NCBI RefSeq assembly: GCF_000425885.1
Contig: NZ_AUEH01000009.1
Coordinates: forward strand, 1 to 64,000
DNA from: Schleiferilactobacillus harbinensis DSM 16991
GTDB taxonomy: Bacteria; Bacillota; Bacilli; Lactobacillales; Lactobacillaceae
Length of the DNA stretch: 64,000 nt
Direction of reading: 5' to 3'
Below, piece after piece: positions 16,487-25,023 of the stretch. The position numbers and the translations under genes are program-made. A model generated the notes under the pieces. It was not told the origin of the DNA. It saw only the letters and a list, made by a program, of their open reading frames with translations, and made no database searches. Each line of letters opens with the position of its first letter. Positions within the stretch are counted from its first letter, which is position 1.

Positions 16487-16615
16487 TCAGCGAGCATCTC
16501 GCCGGTCTGCCACCTTAACTTCGTCATCCAATTTGCGTCCCTCTTCAGCAAACCCCGCCGCCATGCTGGGGTCTTTCTCAATCATCGCTTGAATGAGGCG
16601 GTCAATTTCAGTCAT
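16487..16615 (-). CDS. Small acidic protein of unknown function (42 aa)
   Basis: An ORF reading MTEIDRLIQAMIEKDPSMAA, then a charged tail ending DRRDAR, predicted helical and without membrane segment. TTGGAG lies 9-12 bases before ATG 16615; a second ATG at 16621 would add two residues. It sits just after the terminator of the upstream minus-strand gene, so it may be expressed by readthrough or its own weak promoter. No homology is recognised. The good RBS and charged composition argue for a real gene. Confidence 0.45.
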   Translation of the reverse strand: MTEIDRLIQAMIEKDPSMAAGFAEEGRKLDDEVKVADRRDAR

Positions 16616-16640
16616 TGCCATTTTCTCCAACCCGGATTTC

Positions 16641-16679
16641 TAAAACAAAAGCAGGGTTGAATTTTGCTTCAGCCCTGCT
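16641..16679 (-). terminator. Terminator of the 129-residue unknown gene
   Basis: gcagggctgaa pairs with ttcaaccctgc across a loop (16651-16678), followed by TTTTGTTTTA on the minus strand. Confidence 0.75.
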
Positions 16680-16704
16680 GATAAGTATTCGGCACCCCCG
16701 CAGA

Positions 16705-17094
16705 TTACTTAATCCACGGTCGATCAACTTCGTCGTTTTTGACCATCTGGGTGTACTTGCCAAAACCATACTGCTTCACATTGTCCAAATCCCGCTTGTC
16801 GATCAAATGCTTGGGATCATTGACGTTGAAGGCCCAGCCATGGGCCAGCAGCAATGGCATCAGTGTGTCTGGATCAGTGTACATATCATAATCATCCAAG
16901 TATTCCGCCCGTTGGACGTTCTTAGACAGGTGATCATAGGTCCAAACCTCACCAGTCGCCAGCTTCACTGCCTCTTCGGCACTCGCCGCTTGCACGATGG
17001 CCTGACATTGATCCTGATTGGGACTGCTGATCAAATACGCTTTGGTATTGGGACCTTTTTCGTTAACAAACAGAATATTCTTTGCTTTTTGCAT
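16705..17094 (-). CDS. Hypothetical protein
   Basis: A 129-residue soluble protein I do not recognise. It is acidic with many aromatic residues, and the segment ATGEVWTYDHLSKN to EYLDDYDMYTDPDTLMPLLL is distinctive. It carries no signal peptide or helix-turn-helix. The N-terminal half (SSPNQDQCQAIVQAASAEEA) could be an alpha/beta fold. The ATG at 17094 is preceded by AAGGGGGA. Monocistronic with its own terminator. Confidence 0.65.
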   Translation of the reverse strand: MQKAKNILFVNEKGPNTKAYLISSPNQDQCQAIVQAASAEEAVKLATGEVWTYDHLSKNVQRAEYLDDYDMYTDPDTLMPLLLAHGWAFNVNDPKHLIDKRDLDNVKQYGFGKYTQMVKNDEVDRPWIK

Positions 17095-17177
17095 GATCTA
17101 GAAATCCCCCTTAATCATTTGTGCTGTACTCCACTAACAGTCTAGCATGTCCAGTGGATAGGGGTTACTATTTCGCC

Positions 17178-17522
17178 TCATTCGCCATGGGGCTTGCCGC
17201 GGGAAACATGGTCGGCGTGGGCCAGCATTTCGTTGATGATGTCCAAAATATGGGGATCATCCAACCGGTAAAAATTAGCCCGGCCTACCCGGTGGGCGCT
17301 GACCAGCTGGTGCTGGCGCAATTGGGCTAATTGGTGGGAAACCACGGACTGTTCCAGATGGAGCAGCGCGCCCAGTTGGGTGACGTTCATTTCCTGCTGC
17401 TCCAATACGTACAGCATCTGTAACCGGGTGGGATGACTGAGTAGGCTGAAAATGCGTTCTGCTTCTTTCAGCTGACGCTTGCTGATTAATTGCGGGGTGG
17501 CCGCTGACTCTTGGTCCGACAT
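17178..17522 (-). CDS. ArsR/SmtB family metal-responsive repressor
   Basis: A 114-residue winged-helix repressor. The helix-turn-helix segment is [25 protein letters not shown], preceded by [20 protein letters not shown] and followed by the wing [10 protein letters not shown]. The canonical ELCVCDL alpha3 cysteines are replaced by MNVTQL, so an alpha3N site is absent. A C-terminal His/Asp-rich tail ([16 protein letters not shown]) could supply alpha5-type metal ligands, as in zinc or cadmium sensors. ATG 17522 has AAAGGAG eight bases upstream. It is divergent from a CadD-like transporter with a palindrome between them. Confidence 0.9.
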   Translation of the reverse strand: MSDQESAATPQLISKRQLKEAERIFSLLSHPTRLQMLYVLEQQEMNVTQLGALLHLEQSVVSHQLAQLRQHQLVSAHRVGRANFYRLDDPHILDIINEMLAHADHVSRGKPHGE

Positions 17523-17551
17523 AGGGGGGCTCCTTTCATCTGTTCCGAGAA

Positions 17552-17587
17552 ACATATGTTGTAATTAACATATGTCGGTGGTATCAT
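17552..17587. promoter_or_regulatory. ArsR-type operator and cadD promoter
   Basis: A perfect 9-bp inverted repeat acatatgtt-gtaatt-aacatatgt (17552-17575). It overlaps the -35 TTGTAA (17559-17564) of a plus-strand promoter whose -10 TATCAT (17582-17587) follows after 17 bases. Palindrome placement between the divergent genes fits autorepression and control of the transporter. Confidence 0.75.
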
Positions 17588-17611
17588 GCTTTGCGAAGGG
17601 AGCAAAACATT

Positions 17612-18214
17612 ATGCTGAATACTATTATAACGGGTGTCACGGCCTACATTTCTACCTCACTGGATTATTTGCTGATTTTGATGGTCGTCTTCGGGGGGAC
17701 ACCCAAGCACCAGCGGGGTCTGGTGTACGTCGGCGACCTTGTCGGCACCAGCATTCTGGTGGGCATCAGTCTCATTTTAGCCTATGCCCTAGGCTTTGTC
17801 CCCCAGCCCTGGCTGCTGGGCCTGTTGGGCCTGATCCCGGTCTACATGGGCATCCATTTGCTGCTGGGCGAAGAGGAGGACGCGGATGAGAAAGTCGACG
17901 CGGCCATGGCACAACACATGAATGTCATCTGGAAAGTTGCATTGATCACCGTCACTACTTGCGGTGCCGATAATATCGGTATCTATGTCCCGCTGCTCAC
18001 CCAGCTCAATCAGGGTGCTTTGCCGCTCCTGCTCATGACGTTTCTCGTCATGCTCACCCTGTTTTGCGCCACCGGTTTGCTCCTGAGCCGCATCCCCCAA
18101 ATCGCCCATCTGTTGGACCGTTATGGCCGCTATATCACCGCAGCGGTCTATTGCCTCATCGGGTTCGGAGTCCTCTGGGAGGGCGGCACCGTGCAGCATC
18201 TTTTACATCTTTAA
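17612..18214 (+). CDS. cadD: CadD-family cadmium resistance transporter
   Basis: A 200-residue membrane protein with five or six helices: an N-terminal ITGVTAYISTSLDYLLILMVVF, a middle TVTTCGADNIGIYVPLL, and a C-terminal helix pair. These are the landmarks of the CadD/cadmium resistance transporter family (LysE-like fold), which lowers cytoplasmic cadmium and sometimes zinc. ATG 17612 has AAGGGAG nine bases upstream. The adjacent ArsR-type gene and shared operator support a metal-induced efflux role. The exact metal is not shown by the sequence. Confidence 0.9.
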   Translation: MLNTIITGVTAYISTSLDYLLILMVVFGGTPKHQRGLVYVGDLVGTSILVGISLILAYALGFVPQPWLLGLLGLIPVYMGIHLLLGEEEDADEKVDAAMAQHMNVIWKVALITVTTCGADNIGIYVPLLTQLNQGALPLLLMTFLVMLTLFCATGLLLSRIPQIAHLLDRYGRYITAAVYCLIGFGVLWEGGTVQHLLHL

Positions 18215-18346
18215 GCCTCGTTTTGTCAAAAACTGGTATAGACCTCGTCACAGTTCCGTCAAAGTAGTAAAGAAATCCTGAAAGCGGAGACATTTCCCTT
18301 GCGAAACTGGGGTGCGTATTGCTACAGTTAACTATGGAAGGAATTG

Positions 18347-18502
18347 ATGTCAATGCCAAAACAGACTCAAGATTTGTCGTCGCGCTCCGGCGGCTTAGCT
18401 GAATACAAGCAAGCCGTGAAGAAATTGCATAGCCCGCAACAGTTCGCCAAGGAAATGGCCGCGTTGGGGTTTACCCAATTTCAGAAAGGACCAAACCGGT
18501 GA
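18347..18502 (+). CDS. Small basic protein of unknown function (51 aa)
   Basis: This ORF begins MSMPKQTQDLSSRSGG and continues KLHSPQQFAKEMAALGFT, ending KGPNR. It has GGAAGG five bases before the ATG and a very strong terminator 31 bases after the stop, so it looks like a genuine single gene. The SPQQFAKEMAALGFTQFQKG part suggests a small helical domain. No family is recognised. Confidence 0.5.
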   Translation: MSMPKQTQDLSSRSGGLAEYKQAVKKLHSPQQFAKEMAALGFTQFQKGPNR

Positions 18503-18532
18503 CGATTCGTCAGCCAAATCAACTTAAACCGA

Positions 18533-18577
18533 CCTAGGGCCGCCGACCAAGCAATTGGTCAGCGGCCCTAGGTTTTT
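18533..18577 (+). terminator. Terminator of the 51-residue protein gene
   Basis: cctagggccgc pairs with gcggccctagg, and accaa with ttggt inside, followed by TTTTT. Confidence 0.9.
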
Positions 18578-18665
18578 AGTTTGGTTTCTTTGACAGCGCT
18601 CTCTATCCGCGGTATCTTTTAGCCAATGGGTATTGCTATTGGTCTAGGAAAAGGAGCTGATTATC

Positions 18666-19385
18666 ATGTCCGCACCCCCGTCGGAACACCCTGCCGTACC
18701 AGAGGCACCGATCAATTATCGCCAACTGGGCCTTTTCTGTTTACTGTATTTCATCAGTTTTCTTGCCACTGTCGGCTATACTTGGCTCTCCTGGCCACTC
18801 TATATCGATGCTGGGATCACCATTATTATTAATGTGGGATTGCTTGTCTTGGTCCTGCGTACCTACGGCGCTTTCCTAAAACAGGCTTGGCCCGCCTTCC
18901 GCTACCACATTGGCCGCCACCTCGCATTGACCTTTGCCTGGATGATTGGGCTGAAAATCATCAATGCAATCGTAACAGCCATTGTCACCGCGGTCTCAAA
19001 TACTACTGCGATTTCAGTTGTCCCACCCACGCCGGAACTTTTGAAAACCGCGTTCTGGCTCATCTTATCCTCGGCCCCAGGCTTACTGATTGCACCCTTT
19101 ATTGAAGAAATCTTCTTCCGCCACTTGCTCTATTACCAATGGCGCGGCCGTAAAATTGCGCCGGTCATGTTCTGGCTCTCGGCGACCGTCTTTGGCCTGT
19201 GGCACTGGAGCAACGTCGCCGGTCAATGACCGCAATTGATTCCCTACGCCGTCATTGGTATTTTTCTCACCCTGATTTATCGGCACAAACACAATATCTG
19301 GTACAACATCATGACCCACTTTTTCTATAATCTGGTTGCTGTTGTTCTGCTGCTGATTCTATCCTTGATCCTGTTTCTTCGTTAA
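18666..19385 (+). pseudogene. CPBP intramembrane protease interrupted by an in-frame TGA
   Basis: A CPBP (CAAX-like, Abi) protease with about seven helices and the motifs EEIFFRHLLYYQW (EExxxR) and FGLWHWSNV. A TGA at 19227-19229 follows NVAGQ; the same frame continues PQLIPYAVIGIFLTLIYR, HNIWYNIMTHFFYN and ends at TAA 19385. The intact neighbour has a corresponding uninterrupted segment, so a TGG-to-TGA change is a likely cause. The last catalytic motif (HxxxN, here THFFYN) is lost in the 187-residue product. RBS AAAGGAGC is intact. Confidence 0.85.
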
Positions 19386-19402
19386 GAAAGGCGGTCCCGC
19401 TC

Positions 19403-20113
19403 ATGGATAATCGCAATCCCATCAACGAACCAGCACCATATGTTGACTGGCGCAAATCTGGTTTAGCGCTGCTTATTCTCGTTGCTGAAATAGCCATCGA
19501 ACTGCTGGCCCAAGCGTTCAAAATCAATCTCCTCGCCCAGTCGATCATTCTTTCCGCGGCTGGTCTCCTGACCATGGTCGGCATGATGTACCTCTACTGG
19601 GACATTTTGCGGCCAGCCTGGACGGCGTTTCGTACCCACCTGTGGCGGCGGTTGATTCTGCTGCTACTGCTTTCCATCGGTATCAAAATAGTCGTTGCCA
19701 TTATCATGCTCATTTTAGCGTTGGCCTCACCGCTGAAGTCGTCGCCGACCACCACGACCAATATTGCCCCCATTGCGATGAATACCAAAGCGCTCTTCTT
19801 CGCGCTGACCCCATTCTTGCTGGCCGCGCCGTTTTATGAGGAAATATTCTATCGGCACGTCCTGTATTATCAATGGCGGGCCCGCCGCGGCTGGGGTGTG
19901 ATCATGCTGTTCATTTCTTCTGTTCTCTTCGGCCTAGCCCACTGGAGCAACGTCGGCGGCCATGCGCTGTTAACTGTCCCATTCATGCTTTTGGGGTTGT
20001 CTTTTGCCTTGATTTATCGGCGGCAACAAAACATTTGGTACAATATCATTACCCACTTCATGTACAACGCCTCCACCGTATTGTTGTTGGCCGTGGGTCT
20101 ATTGCTGGTTTAG
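19403..20113 (+). CDS. CPBP family intramembrane metalloprotease
   Basis: A 236-residue membrane protein of the CPBP family (PF02517), the family of prenyl-CAAX Rce1-like and bacteriocin-immunity proteases. Motif 1 EEIFYRHVLYYQW, motif 2 FGLAHWSNVGGH and motif 3 YNIITHFMYN are intact. It is a clear paralogue of the broken gene just upstream, 17 bases away. Bacteriocin self-immunity is a known role of some members, but no bacteriocin gene is seen nearby. A two-component system gene follows after 18 bases, suggesting co-transcription. Confidence 0.9.
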   Translation: MDNRNPINEPAPYVDWRKSGLALLILVAEIAIELLAQAFKINLLAQSIILSAAGLLTMVGMMYLYWDILRPAWTAFRTHLWRRLILLLLLSIGIKIVVAIIMLILALASPLKSSPTTTTNIAPIAMNTKALFFALTPFLLAAPFYEEIFYRHVLYYQWRARRGWGVIMLFISSVLFGLAHWSNVGGHALLTVPFMLLGLSFALIYRRQQNIWYNIITHFMYNASTVLLLAVGLLLV

Positions 20114-20131
20114 GAAAGAAGGCTCCCCCCA

Positions 20132-20785
20132 TTGGACTATCTGATCATCGAAGATGAACCCACCCTGCGGCAAACCCTGGCCACCTACTTTGCCCGCAAT
20201 GCCGCCGTCACGGCGGTGGGCAGTTTGGCGGCGGCGACCCAAGCCGTCCAACAGCAGAATTACACTCTGATCATCCTCGACCTCACCCTGCCCGATGGCG
20301 ACGGTCTGGCCTGGCTGCAAGAATGGCAGCCTTTGCTCAGCAGCAAGATCCTGGTCCTCACTGCTAACGACAGCGAACGCACCACGTTGCAGGGGTTGGC
20401 CTTGGCCGATGATTATGTGGTTAAACCAGTGAGCCTGCGGATATTGCAGGCCCGCATTGCTAAACTCCTGCCGCCGGCCACGGTAACTTATCACGGGGTC
20501 ACTCTGGACAGTACGGCCCGGACAGTGACGTATGCCGGCCAACCAGTCAGTTTAAGTGCCAACGAATACCGGCTGCTGGCCTACCTCTTCGCCCATCCCA
20601 ACGCGATTCTCACCCGGGAGCAGCTCCTCGCCGCGGTCTGGGATATTCAAGACGCCTTCGTTGAAGACAACACCCTGACGGTGGCGATTAAACGGCTGCG
20701 GCAAAAACTGGAAGCCGTACCCAGTCAGCCGCAATTGATCAAGACGGTGCGGGGAATGGGGTATTTTCTCAATGGCGAAGATTAA
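20132..20785 (+). CDS. OmpR-family response regulator
   Basis: A 217-residue response regulator. The receiver domain has acidic residues IIEDEP at the start, phosphoacceptor D50 in IILDLTLPDGDG and the lysine in VVKPVS. The C-terminal winged-helix domain (LSANEYRLLAYLFAHPN to TVRGMGYFL) is OmpR/PhoB type. The start is TTG (LDYLIIEDE), with AAGAAGG nine bases upstream. It overlaps the kinase gene by 14 bases. Direct 11-bp-period repeats GTCACTT before both downstream ABC units are its likely binding sites. Confidence 0.93.
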   Translation: MDYLIIEDEPTLRQTLATYFARNAAVTAVGSLAAATQAVQQQNYTLIILDLTLPDGDGLAWLQEWQPLLSSKILVLTANDSERTTLQGLALADDYVVKPVSLRILQARIAKLLPPATVTYHGVTLDSTARTVTYAGQPVSLSANEYRLLAYLFAHPNAILTREQLLAAVWDIQDAFVEDNTLTVAIKRLRQKLEAVPSQPQLIKTVRGMGYFLNGED

Positions 20786-21782
20786 TTGGTGGCGCGCCCC
20801 GGAGACCCGCAGTGCCTGTTTATTGGGCGTGGGCCTATTGGTGATATTCGGCGTGAGCGAGGCCGTGCTGTGGTGGTTAGCCGACACGAGCCCCGTTCCT
20901 TTTGTGGTGCTCTTTATTGTAGCCGCGATCCTGACCGGCCTCTGGATCATCCGTTGGAGCCGGCGGACCATGGCCGGTCTGCAGCAGGCCAGCGACCAGT
21001 TAGCCGCCGCCAGGCACGGACAGGCCAACTATGCCATTGCGCTGAACGACGAGGGCCTTTTTTCACAACTGAACAATCAGGTCTACCACTACGTGCGCCA
21101 AACTGAAGCACTGCGCAGCGACCTGCAGCGGGATCGGGACCAGCTGAGTCAGGCAATTACCGATATTGCCCACCAGTTGCGCACCCCCATCGCCACCATC
21201 GGCAACCTCAGCGAGTTATTGGCGGCAGATAACGTCCCGCTGACCAAGGCCGAGCTGATCCGGCAAAACGACCGGCTGGCCCAATTAGTCGCCCAGCTGA
21301 TCCTGCTGGCCCGCATCGACACCCACACCCTCAGCCAGCAAAAGCAGCCGATCCTAGTGGATACCCTGTTGAAAAGCAGTCTCAACCCGCTGCTGCCGCT
21401 GATTAGTGATAAAAATCTCAAAATCGCATGGCAAGTCCCGGCCACGCTCCAAGTCCAAGTCAACCCGGACCTGTTTCGCGAGGCGGTGATTAACGTCTTG
21501 AAAAACGCCAGCGAACACGCCCCGGCCGGCTCCACCCTGACCATCGCCGCGGCGGAAACGCCCATGGCGGTCACCATCAGCTTCACCAACCAAGGCCCCG
21601 CCATCGCGCCCACGGACCTGCCCCGCCTCTTCGACCGCTTCTATCGCGGCGTCCACAGCGATCCCAACAATATCGGCATCGGCCTGGCCATCGCCGCCGG
21701 CATCGCCCAGGCCAGCGACGGCCACCTGCAGGCGGCAAACACAACCGCAGGCGTGACTTTCACTTTCTCGCTATACAAGTAA
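20772..21782 (+). CDS. Intramembrane-sensing histidine kinase (BceS-like)
   Basis: A 336-residue histidine kinase. Two N-terminal helices (about residues 15-36 and 43-62) are joined by a loop of only a few residues, so there is no extracellular sensor; this is the layout of kinases that read out a partner ABC transporter. HisKA has H134 in DIAHQLRTPIATI. The HATPase domain follows with NVLKNASEHAP, the DLPRLFDRFYRG region and GIGLAIAAGIAQ. It overlaps the regulator gene and is followed by an ABC ATPase/permease module, as in Bce-type antimicrobial-peptide detoxification systems. Confidence 0.92.
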   Translation: MAKINWWRAPETRSACLLGVGLLVIFGVSEAVLWWLADTSPVPFVVLFIVAAILTGLWIIRWSRRTMAGLQQASDQLAAARHGQANYAIALNDEGLFSQLNNQVYHYVRQTEALRSDLQRDRDQLSQAITDIAHQLRTPIATIGNLSELLAADNVPLTKAELIRQNDRLAQLVAQLILLARIDTHTLSQQKQPILVDTLLKSSLNPLLPLISDKNLKIAWQVPATLQVQVNPDLFREAVINVLKNASEHAPAGSTLTIAAAETPMAVTISFTNQGPAIAPTDLPRLFDRFYRGVHSDPNNIGIGLAIAAGIAQASDGHLQAANTTAGVTFTFSLYK

Positions 21783-21791
21783 GTGCAGGCT

Positions 21792-21823
21792 GTCACTTAG
21801 CCGTCACTTTCAACGCGTATGCT
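21792..21823 (+). promoter_or_regulatory. Response regulator direct repeats and -10, copy 1
   Basis: GTCACTT at 21792-21798 and 21803-21809 (11-base period) are followed eight bases later by a -10 TATGCT (21818-21823). OmpR-family regulators bind such 11-bp-period direct repeats in place of a -35. The same arrangement recurs at 24966-24997. Confidence 0.65.
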
Positions 21824-21852
21824 GGAAGAAGATAGAAAGGAGAGTGGCCGGC

Positions 21853-22533
21853 ATGGCAATTTTGACCGCGCAGGAGTTAACCAAACAATACTCAGGGGAG
21901 GAACAACCGGCCCTGAACCACGCCAACCTGGCGATCGAGGCCGGGGAATTCGTGGCGATCGTGGGACCGTCCGGCTCCGGCAAATCCACCCTGCTGCACT
22001 TGCTGGGCGGGGTGGACAAACCCACCAGCGGCACCGTCCACCTGTACGACACCAACGTCTTTGAATTGAACGAAACGCAGCTCGCTATTTTTCGCCGCCG
22101 CCAAGTCGGCCTAATCTACCAATTTTACAACCTCTTACCCGTCCTCACCGTACAGGAAAACATTACGCTGCCAGCAGATCTAGACGGGCGTAAAGTACCC
22201 GCTGATGAATTGGCCGAACTGTTAGAAATTCTTGGCCTTACCGATAAGGTCCAGTCCCTGCCCAGCGAACTTTCCGGCGGCCAGCAGCAGCGCGTCGCCA
22301 TTGGCCGGGCGCTGGTCAACCATCCCGCCATCGTCCTGGCTGATGAACCCACCGGCAATCTGGACAAGCGCAATTCCCAGGAGATCATGGACCTGCTCCG
22401 AGCCGCCAATACCAAGCGCGGCCAGACGCTGGTCGTCATCACCCACGATCCCGAGATCGCCGCGCAAGCCGACCGGGTGATGACCATCACCGACGGCCGG
22501 CTCACGGGAGGTGGCGATGATGGGCATCATTAA
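21853..22533 (+). CDS. ABC transporter ATP-binding protein (LolD/BceA type)
   Basis: A 226-residue ATPase with Walker A GPSGSGKST, Q-loop in YQFYNLLP, signature LSGGQQQR, Walker B IVLADEPTGNLD and the H-loop ITHDPEIA. The ADEPTGNLDKRNSQEI sequence marks the MacB/LolD/BceA group that works with FtsX-type permeases in mechanotransmission. ATG 21853 is preferred; GGAG is about 12 bases upstream, and the alternative GTG at 21844 is too close to it. Its end overlaps the permease start. It probably also serves the second permease, whose own ATPase is deleted. Confidence 0.93.
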   Translation: MAILTAQELTKQYSGEEQPALNHANLAIEAGEFVAIVGPSGSGKSTLLHLLGGVDKPTSGTVHLYDTNVFELNETQLAIFRRRQVGLIYQFYNLLPVLTVQENITLPADLDGRKVPADELAELLEILGLTDKVQSLPSELSGGQQQRVAIGRALVNHPAIVLADEPTGNLDKRNSQEIMDLLRAANTKRGQTLVVITHDPEIAAQADRVMTITDGRLTGGGDDGHH

Positions 22534-24880
22534 CCGGATCACCAAACGGACCTTACAGGGAGAAATGGGCCGGACACTGCTGACGATTTTTTCCATGGGG
22601 ATTGCGGCAACGCTGGTGATTGCGACACTGGTGGGATTTACCAGCAGTCAGAATAGTTTGTATCAAAAACAGTTGAAAGACACCGGCGGTATGCAATTTG
22701 TGATTCGTAACGTGCCCCGGGAGAATGCAGCAAAACTCCGGCGCAATACCGCATTTCAAAAATCGTTGGCCTTCGCCGAATTAGGCACGATGAAGCTGCC
22801 TAAAAGCATTGACGCCTATGGTGATCCGGCTCCCTTGGTGGCCATGGACAAAGCGGCACTGCGCCAGCTGGTCCAATCGCAACTCGCGGTTGGCCGGTTG
22901 CCGAGAAAGAGTACAGAGTTAGTCATTCCCACTGACATTGCCTTGAACCAATCCGCGATCGGCAAAACCATCACAGCGCAAACTCAATCTGGGCCTAAAC
23001 GCTTTACGATCGTTGGGGCGATCAACAGTTACCATACGTTTAACAGTGCCTATTTATGGATCACTTTCACCAACTCGGTCACATCGGCCAAAACGGTCAG
23101 CGTGGCCGGTGCATTGACTGACGTTAACCGCATTCGGTCACGCCTGGCGGCACTCGCCCAGCAAGCTGGAGTCAAGCGCCCCAAGGAGAGTGTCCTCTTC
23201 AACGAAAGAGCATTGAGCCTGCTGGGCGCCGGTACTAATCTCACCGATAAGGCGACCATTGTCGGCCTGCTCACCATAATTCTGACAATCATTGGGCTCG
23301 CCGCTGGCATGATGATCTATACCAGCATCAATCTCAGTGTCCGTTCCCGTATTCAGCGGTACGGCTTATTGCGTTCCATTGGCGCAACACCGAAACAAAT
23401 TCGCCAACTCGTTTATCGAGAGGGACTAATTTTGGTACTACCCGCACTGCTTCTTGGCTACCTCGCCGGCATTGCCGGCCTAGCGGGGGTTATGGCCTTC
23501 CTGAATCAGCGCTTTGAAGCGAGCGGTGCAGGAATCCATCTGTACTTGACGATGAGTCCTTGGCCTCTGGTCGGCAGTGCGCTATTCATGATTTTAATCA
23601 CGTTTTTGGCCAGTGCTCGGCCAGCCGCCAGAGCCTCACGGGTCGCCCCTTTAGCTGCTGTCCGGGACAACATGAGTACCGCCCGCTTACGTCAACGTCA
23701 TTTGCGCCCCGGTCTTTGGCAGCGGCTGATGCCGACGCCGTTGAGCCGGCTGGCCGCCAAGAATTACCGCCGTAATGGCGGCACCCGCTGGACTATGATC
23801 GTTACTTTAAGTATCTCAATTTTGATTTTTGTCGGCTTCACTAGTTTTGCCCGCTCCGTTTTACGCGACACCAGTAATGATTATGGCGGGAGCACTGATA
23901 TTATTGTCCAGGCCAATAACATTGCGATGGCCGGTCCGTTAAAACAAATCCAGGCCTTGCCAAACGTCAAAAGCGCGATTGCGGTTAAGCATGATAGTCT
24001 GGAATTGAAGAAACGAGAATCTGGATTCGACAGTCAGTCCGTTGACGTCTTGGTTGTCCCCAAAACCGTCTTTGCCCAATACTTCAACAACCGCATCACG
24101 CTGCTTAACGCTTCTCAACGGCGAATGAACAAGGACGGCCAGCGCAAGTTATACTGGCTTTTCCCGGCTAATTTTACTGGGACACTAACATTCGCCCACA
24201 ATACCGCAAAGCCCATTACTATCGCGCAAACTGTCGCAGCGGATACCCCGATCCTGCGTTCCTTGGCTAATTACAGTGGGGGTATCGTCATTTCAGAGGC
24301 GTACTATGCGGACCTTTTTAAAGGGAAAAGGAAAAACCCAATCCTCCAAACTGGATTCTATATTCTGTTAAAAGATCGTAAAAAGCATGTGCAGACAATG
24401 GCTCAGCTGAAACAAATTATTCCCACCAGCAACTCCTCTGACCAAGTCGCAAACAATGAGCAAAACACCAGTATCCTGACCGCGCTACAGGTTATGGTTT
24501 ATGGTTTCCTCACTTTGCTCAGCTTAGTCAGTCTGTCAAATATCATTAACCACATCTTCGCCAATCTGCTTCAACGGCGGCGCGAACTGGCTATGCTCCA
24601 AGCCATCGGCACTACCCCCGCCCAGGTCACACGGATGTTAGGGATTGAAAATAGCCAGCTATTCCTTACCAGTCTCATCTGGGGCAGCGTGCTGGGGACT
24701 GCGCTCAGTCTGATGCTCCGCCAACAGCTTGGCGGTGCTTACGAGACGGCTTTCACCCTGCCCTGGCTGGAAATCGCCATCGTCACCCTCGTCCTGATCA
24801 CCGTCTGGCTGATCTTCGAATGGGTCAGCTACCGCATGATCCGCAAACAGAATATCGACCACTGGCTGCGGCTCACCTGA
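22520..24880 (+). CDS. FtsX-like ABC permease, copy 1
   Basis: A 786-residue permease with two FtsX domains. The first helix is near residue 20, followed by an extracellular domain, then three helices starting IVGLLTIILTIIGLAAGMMI, with the conserved RYGLLRSIGATPKQIRQLVYREG. A second half repeats this and ends FEWVSYRMIRKQNIDHWLRLT. Such permeases pair with LolD-like ATPases, often for peptide antibiotic sensing or removal. ATG 22520 was chosen by comparison with the second copy (MGIINRITKRTLQGEM). It overlaps the ATPase gene. Confidence 0.92.
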   Translation: MGIINRITKRTLQGEMGRTLLTIFSMGIAATLVIATLVGFTSSQNSLYQKQLKDTGGMQFVIRNVPRENAAKLRRNTAFQKSLAFAELGTMKLPKSIDAYGDPAPLVAMDKAALRQLVQSQLAVGRLPRKSTELVIPTDIALNQSAIGKTITAQTQSGPKRFTIVGAINSYHTFNSAYLWITFTNSVTSAKTVSVAGALTDVNRIRSRLAALAQQAGVKRPKESVLFNERALSLLGAGTNLTDKATIVGLLTIILTIIGLAAGMMIYTSINLSVRSRIQRYGLLRSIGATPKQIRQLVYREGLILVLPALLLGYLAGIAGLAGVMAFLNQRFEASGAGIHLYLTMSPWPLVGSALFMILITFLASARPAARASRVAPLAAVRDNMSTARLRQRHLRPGLWQRLMPTPLSRLAAKNYRRNGGTRWTMIVTLSISILIFVGFTSFARSVLRDTSNDYGGSTDIIVQANNIAMAGPLKQIQALPNVKSAIAVKHDSLELKKRESGFDSQSVDVLVVPKTVFAQYFNNRITLLNASQRRMNKDGQRKLYWLFPANFTGTLTFAHNTAKPITIAQTVAADTPILRSLANYSGGIVISEAYYADLFKGKRKNPILQTGFYILLKDRKKHVQTMAQLKQIIPTSNSSDQVANNEQNTSILTALQVMVYGFLTLLSLVSLSNIINHIFANLLQRRRELAMLQAIGTTPAQVTRMLGIENSQLFLTSLIWGSVLGTALSLMLRQQLGGAYETAFTLPWLEIAIVTLVLITVWLIFEWVSYRMIRKQNIDHWLRLT

Positions 24881-24889
24881 CCAGTGCAA

Positions 24890-24933
24890 CAGAACCGGTG
24901 CTGGAGAAACTGCCCAACACCGGTTCTTCGTTT
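24890..24933 (+). terminator. Terminator after permease copy 1
   Basis: gaaccggtg pairs with caccggttc, followed by TTCGTTT. A nearly identical terminator follows permease copy 2. Confidence 0.75.
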
Positions 24934-24965
24934 GGTAAAATAATATGTGATTAATATTGCTTGCC

Positions 24966-24997
24966 GTCACTTGTCCGTCACTTACGGCCCGTATGCT
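24966..24997 (+). promoter_or_regulatory. Response regulator direct repeats and -10, copy 2
   Basis: GTCACTT at 24966-24972 and 24977-24983, then TATGCT at 24992-24997 with the same eight-base gap as copy 1. This is the duplicated promoter of the second ABC unit. Confidence 0.65.
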
Positions 24998-25023
24998 GAA
25001 AGATGGAAGGGGAGTGGCAGGCA

